From Romboutsia maritimum (GTDB lineage Bacteria > Bacillota > Clostridia > Peptostreptococcales > Peptostreptococcaceae): a DNA stretch of 62,892 nt. The DNA lies in NCBI RefSeq assembly GCF_002251085.2, contig NZ_NOJZ02000014.1, forward strand, positions 1-62,892. The letters are read 5' to 3'. Under the pieces are notes generated by a model. It was not told the DNA's origin and did not search any database. It saw only the letters and a program-made list of their open reading frames with translations. This document shows positions 61,835 to 62,892 of this stretch, piece after piece. The translations under genes and the position numbers were made by a program. Positions within the stretch are counted from its first letter, which is position 1; the number at the start of each line of letters is the position of its first letter.

Positions 61835-61952
61835 TTAGGTTAACCTTTCCTATATTTTACAATAATAGTAAAATAGTATTAAAAAAGTAAGAAGAAAGTG
61901 ATATATTTGTAAATATTAATATATGCAATCTTGTATATAAAAAGGAGAAAAT

Positions 61953-62390
61953 ATGAAAATTTTAATAGATGGAGATGGATGCCCTGTAATAGATATAACT
62001 ATAGATGTAGCTAAAAAATTTAATATAGAAGTAATAATTATGTGCGATACATCACATTTAATAAAAAAAGAAGGAGTAGAAGTTATAGTTATATCAAAAG
62101 GTATTGATTCTGTAGACTTTGCACTTTTAAACAAAGTTAATAAAGGAGATGTAGTAGTAACTCAAGATTATGGATTAGCCTCTATGGTATTATCTAAAGG
62201 TGGACTTGCTATAAATCAAAATGGATTGATTTATAATGATAACAATATAGATCAATTATTAATTTCAAGGCATATATCAAAACAGATAAGAAAATCAGGA
62301 GGAAGAACAAAAGGACCAAAGAAGAGAAAGGTAGATAATGATATTAAATTTAAAGAAAACCTAATAGAAATTTTTAATTATATAGAATAG
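61953..62390 (+). CDS. YaiI/YqxD family protein (UPF0178)
   Basis: 145 residues, ATG after AAAGGAG. MKILIDGDGCPVIDI at the N-terminus, VVTQDYGLAS near 70 and SGGRTKGPKKR near 115 are diagnostic of the DUF188/YaiI family, which has a PIN-like nuclease fold by homology. No function is established. It is the last gene before the rRNA operon. Confidence 0.85.
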   Translation: MKILIDGDGCPVIDITIDVAKKFNIEVIIMCDTSHLIKKEGVEVIVISKGIDSVDFALLNKVNKGDVVVTQDYGLASMVLSKGGLAINQNGLIYNDNNIDQLLISRHISKQIRKSGGRTKGPKKRKVDNDIKFKENLIEIFNYIE

Positions 62391-62482
62391 TATATAAAAA
62401 TGAAATATACAGATAATATAAATATAGAATGTTGAAGATTAAATATATTTCATATTAAAATTAAAAAAATCTAAAAAAGGTA

Positions 62483-62511
62483 TTGACCATATTTTAAAAA
62501 GGTGATAAAGT
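62483..62511 (+). promoter_or_regulatory. rRNA operon promoter
   Basis: TTGACC (62483-62488), 17-base spacer, TAAAGT (62506-62511). About 130 bases upstream of mature 16S. The leader also contains a GTCC...GGGACA hairpin (62519-62537) and AACTTTGAAAATTAAACAG (62552-62570), typical of clostridial pre-16S leaders. Confidence 0.7.
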
Positions 62512-62641
62512 ATTACTTGTCCTTAAGAAAAGGGACAGCAAGAAAAAATGAACTTTGAAAATTAAACAGTAGGTTAATTTATAGAATTTGAAACAACCAA
62601 ACAAAGCCAGATATATAACAGTATCTGAGCCCATCAAAACT

Positions 62642-62892
<251 letters not shown>

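Overview
The window is from a low-GC (roughly 28-30% by eye) anaerobic Firmicute of the Clostridia, most likely Peptostreptococcaceae (the Paraclostridium / Romboutsia / Paeniclostridium / Clostridioides neighbourhood). The evidence is the first ~250 bases of a 16S rRNA gene at the right edge, cell wall binding type 2 repeats like those of C. difficile surface proteins, anaerobic class III ribonucleotide reductase, polyferredoxins, an ornithine-racemase-type enzyme, and frequent TTG/GTG starts after strong AGGAGG-like ribosome binding sites. Species cannot be fixed from sequence reading alone.

Layout. 1-314: C-terminal end of a cell wall binding repeat protein. 0.6-4.9 kb: an operon of four genes sharing a 'RIR[L/V]' HMA-like domain, one being a CtpC-like P1B ATPase, plus a small membrane protein. 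The operon is flanked by two copies of a ~69 bp terminator-containing repeat. 5-13 kb: a YczE-type membrane protein, then an AraC regulator and a Fur-box-controlled pair of YbtPQ/IrtAB-like ABC half transporters, then a sortase-anchored surface protein. 13.2-24.0 kb: a complete pseudaminic acid pathway (pseB, C, F, H, G, I), several beta-rich proteins without signal peptides, and a Maf/DUF115 glycosyltransferase. This looks like a protein-glycosylation and surface-structure cluster with no flagellar gene in it. 24-33 kb: FolT, a peptide-type ABC transporter, an EEP-family phosphoesterase/nuclease, a TerB/DnaJ protein, a polyferredoxin, an ornithine/alanine racemase, and decayed gene remnants. 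33-36.3 kb: nrdD-nrdG under an NrdR-type double operator, then dut. 36.4-38.3 kb: an intact IS608-like IS200/IS605 element (tnpA, tnpB). 38.8-49.7 kb: an unusual four-repeat protein, a methyltransferase, a zinc-ligand-poor ribosomal S4 paralogue behind a Fur-family box, an NhaC antiporter, a transglutaminase/CWB2 surface protein, a Crp/Fnr regulator that appears to start at AUU or AUA, and a ZnuABC-like metal importer. 49.9-62.4 kb: a CtpE-like P-type ATPase, a TlpA-like lipoprotein / small CXXC protein / NapH-like ferredoxin triad, a flavodoxin with a Fur-type box, a MarR-controlled heterodimeric ABC exporter, NhaA and a YaiI/YqxD protein. 62.5 kb to the end: rRNA promoter and the start of 16S.

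How the parts relate. Metal homeostasis recurs. Five 15-bp boxes close to TGATAATnATTATCA precede the metallophore ABC genes, the S4 paralogue, a 70-residue protein, znuA and the flavodoxin, which suggests a Fur-family (Fur and/or Zur) network across the window. The most novel-looking items are the pseudaminic acid / Maf / signal-less beta-protein cluster (13.2-24.0 kb) and the protein with four near-identical MLVSERxNSQRC repeats (38.8-39.4 kb). Both are inferences from sequence reading without database searches.
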